From Nostoc favosum CHAB5714 (GTDB lineage: Bacteria > Cyanobacteriota > Cyanobacteriia > Cyanobacteriales > Nostocaceae), in the NCBI RefSeq assembly GCF_020829495.1, contig NZ_JAIVFQ010000016.1, positions 1 through 64,000 of the forward strand: DNA of 64,000 nt, read 5' to 3'. The translations under genes and the position numbers were made by a program. The notes under the pieces were generated by a model. That model had not been told where the DNA came from and made no database searches. It worked only from the letters and a program-made list of their open reading frames with translations. Every line of letters begins with the position of its first letter. Within the stretch, counting starts at the first letter, position 1. Shown here piece after piece: positions 63,901 to 64,000 of the stretch.

Positions 63901-64000
63901 GTACTAATCAACCTACTGAGTAACGCTGTCAAGTTCACGCCAGAAGGGGGATCTGTAACGCTAGAAGTCCGGGTGGAAGAAGCAGGGGAGCAGGGGAGCA
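60934..64000 (+). CDS. REC-GAF-PAS4 histidine kinase, putative cyanobacteriochrome (3' end cut by window)
   Basis: An open frame from ATG 60934 runs off the window (1022 codons seen). A receiver (1-125) has D13/D14, phospho-acceptor D60, T90 and K113. A GAF domain (about 145-305) follows, containing NDIYQAGLTNCHLHLLEQF, then VKANLVVPIL and WGLLIAHQC. The Cys243-His244 pair is at the place where cyanobacteriochromes and phytochromes of this kind attach a bilin. Four PAS/PAC modules follow (about 320-835), each ending in ITERK, ITKRK, ISNRK or ISEQQ-type motifs. Then come a HisKA with FLANMSHELRTPLNAIL and the start of a HATPase (QVLINLLSNAVKFTPEGG). Near the end the residues EEAGEQGS are encoded by agcaggggagcagggga, a dispersed repeat. 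Confidence 0.9.
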   Translation, partial: MSHPSCLTILLIDDCAENRLELSHLLQQDSLYTYRILEFDSATQALEWCQQEIPDIILLDFVLPNGDSLKFIQQFRECHSNTQTAVIMLTGQGDEIIAVCGMIKNGVQDYVVKDKLTAEVLQGAIHHAVERMYLTRELEQSREQQQLIAAIALRIRQSFKVEEILRATVTEARQFLKADRVVVYQFQPDMSDSIVAESVLPGWTVALGKQIRDTYLQQGAGRDYRQGKKRAMNDIYQAGLTNCHLHLLEQFEVKANLVVPILVKEQLWGLLIAHQCSASRHWQSLELDLLDQLAVQIAIAIQQASAYQQAQAELAERQRTEAALKASEEKLKLTLNFAAIGYWEWNPITNQIFTENAIHCLCSEPSDANLTYKQWLNQVYPEDREWVEQKFRQAIATQTDYTVEYRVTWQDGSIHWVSVKGRGLYDETGQLLRMLGVLIDITERKLSEEERRHAEIPQIELHLMEQILEVVLAGYWDWDIPGNQEYLSLTFKQMFGYEDHELPNTPESWQRLIFPEDLPGVLEIFQQHVQSRGKIPYYNEVRYRHKDGSTVWVICSGCVIAWDQDGNPLRMIGCHIDITKRKQVEEALKESEQRYATLTKAAPVAIFRLDNAGNCIYVNDRWSDLTGRPTQAALGMGWAEAIYLEDRDRILREWYQVQLEQTELFYNEGRHLRPDGSINWFHCYVLPETNASGAIIGYIGTLTDISNRKQAEQELIHNRDLREAIFNESADAIFLIDPQTLLTLDCNRQSVELFEAADKTELINIHGQTLQRYPFTASETDAIVRNMQSKGIWSREIEYVTLQGKIFWGNIAVKPITVAGRTMNLVRITDISEQQAALRDRKLAEAQLRQTNEQLANTNVELARATRLKDEFLANMSHELRTPLNAILGMSEGLQESVFGSINERQAKAIATIERSGRHLLELINDILDLSKIESGKLELQLSDVSVRSLCDASLAFVKQMALKKNIHLSIHISENIDSIQVDDRRLSQVLINLLSNAVKFTPEGGSVTLEVRVEEAGEQGS

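Overview
This looks like chromosomal DNA of a filamentous, heterocyst-type cyanobacterium of the Nostoc/Anabaena group. The grounds are the many GCGATCGC (HIP1) octamers, photosystem I subunit PsaD, two IsiA/Pcb-type chlorophyll antenna proteins, orange carotenoid protein and its single-domain relatives, a DICT-domain kinase, and the heptanucleotide tandem repeats and dispersed palindromes typical of these genomes. No tRNA, rRNA, CRISPR array or prophage was recognised.

Layout. 1-7 kb: a ParD antitoxin with a frameshifted ParE, then a MacB-type tripartite exporter whose permease and fusion protein are on the minus strand while the ATPase lies 2.6 kb away on the plus strand; between them are a Uma2 nuclease-like gene and several small inverted-repeat elements. 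7-11.5 kb: an OCP N-domain homologue (HCP type), a small acidic protein, HAD phosphatase plus QueG (overlapping), and an OCP C-domain homologue (CTDH type). 11.6-14.6 kb: a partner-switching signalling block (NarL-type regulator, REC-GAF-PP2C phosphatase, RsbW-like kinase). 14.9-19.8 kb: WecG/TagA glycosyltransferase, FtsE-like ATPase, HEAT-like membrane protein, unknown protein, alpha/beta hydrolase. 20-22.3 kb: a second Uma2 gene and a decayed locus where an XRE-ImmA/IrrE gene (5' end lost, in-frame stop) meets a 5'-truncated PD-(D/E)XK gene head to head. 22.3-25.5 kb: pentapeptide-repeat protein, full-length OCP, small membrane protein. 26-31 kb: TrpE carrying an in-frame repeat insertion, PsaD, DICT-GAF histidine kinase. 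31-37 kb: amylo-alpha-1,6-glucosidase, then IsiA-like and IsiA-PsaL fusion genes. 37-43 kb: small Cys-rich and DUF proteins, an IS200/IS605 TnpA, the DUF2973/DUF2605 genes and ThrS. 42.5-51.5 kb is repeat-rich: a mobile element, a 17-copy 21-bp tandem array, a secreted repeat protein, a frameshifted secreted-protein gene, an Rpn/DUF4351 nuclease, an RMD1-family protein and several unknowns. 51.7-60.2 kb: Usp and JAMM-like remnants, aldo/keto reductase, a 1190-residue RTX-type protein, an inositol-monophosphatase-like enzyme and PanE. 60.9 kb to the end: an uninterrupted reading frame running off the window, a REC-GAF-PAS(4)-histidine kinase whose GAF domain carries a Cys-His pair suggesting bilin binding.

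Themes: light harvesting and photoprotection (OCP, HCP, CTDH, IsiA types, PsaD, possible cyanobacteriochrome) and heavy colonisation by small non-autonomous elements. At least five families of short elements with terminal inverted repeats can be seen; two are flanked by TA. No single operon here is clearly an undescribed system. The most unusual items are the IsiA-PsaL pair, the dispersed OCP-domain trio, the head-to-head truncation at 21.76 kb, the 21-bp array open on both strands, and the element families.
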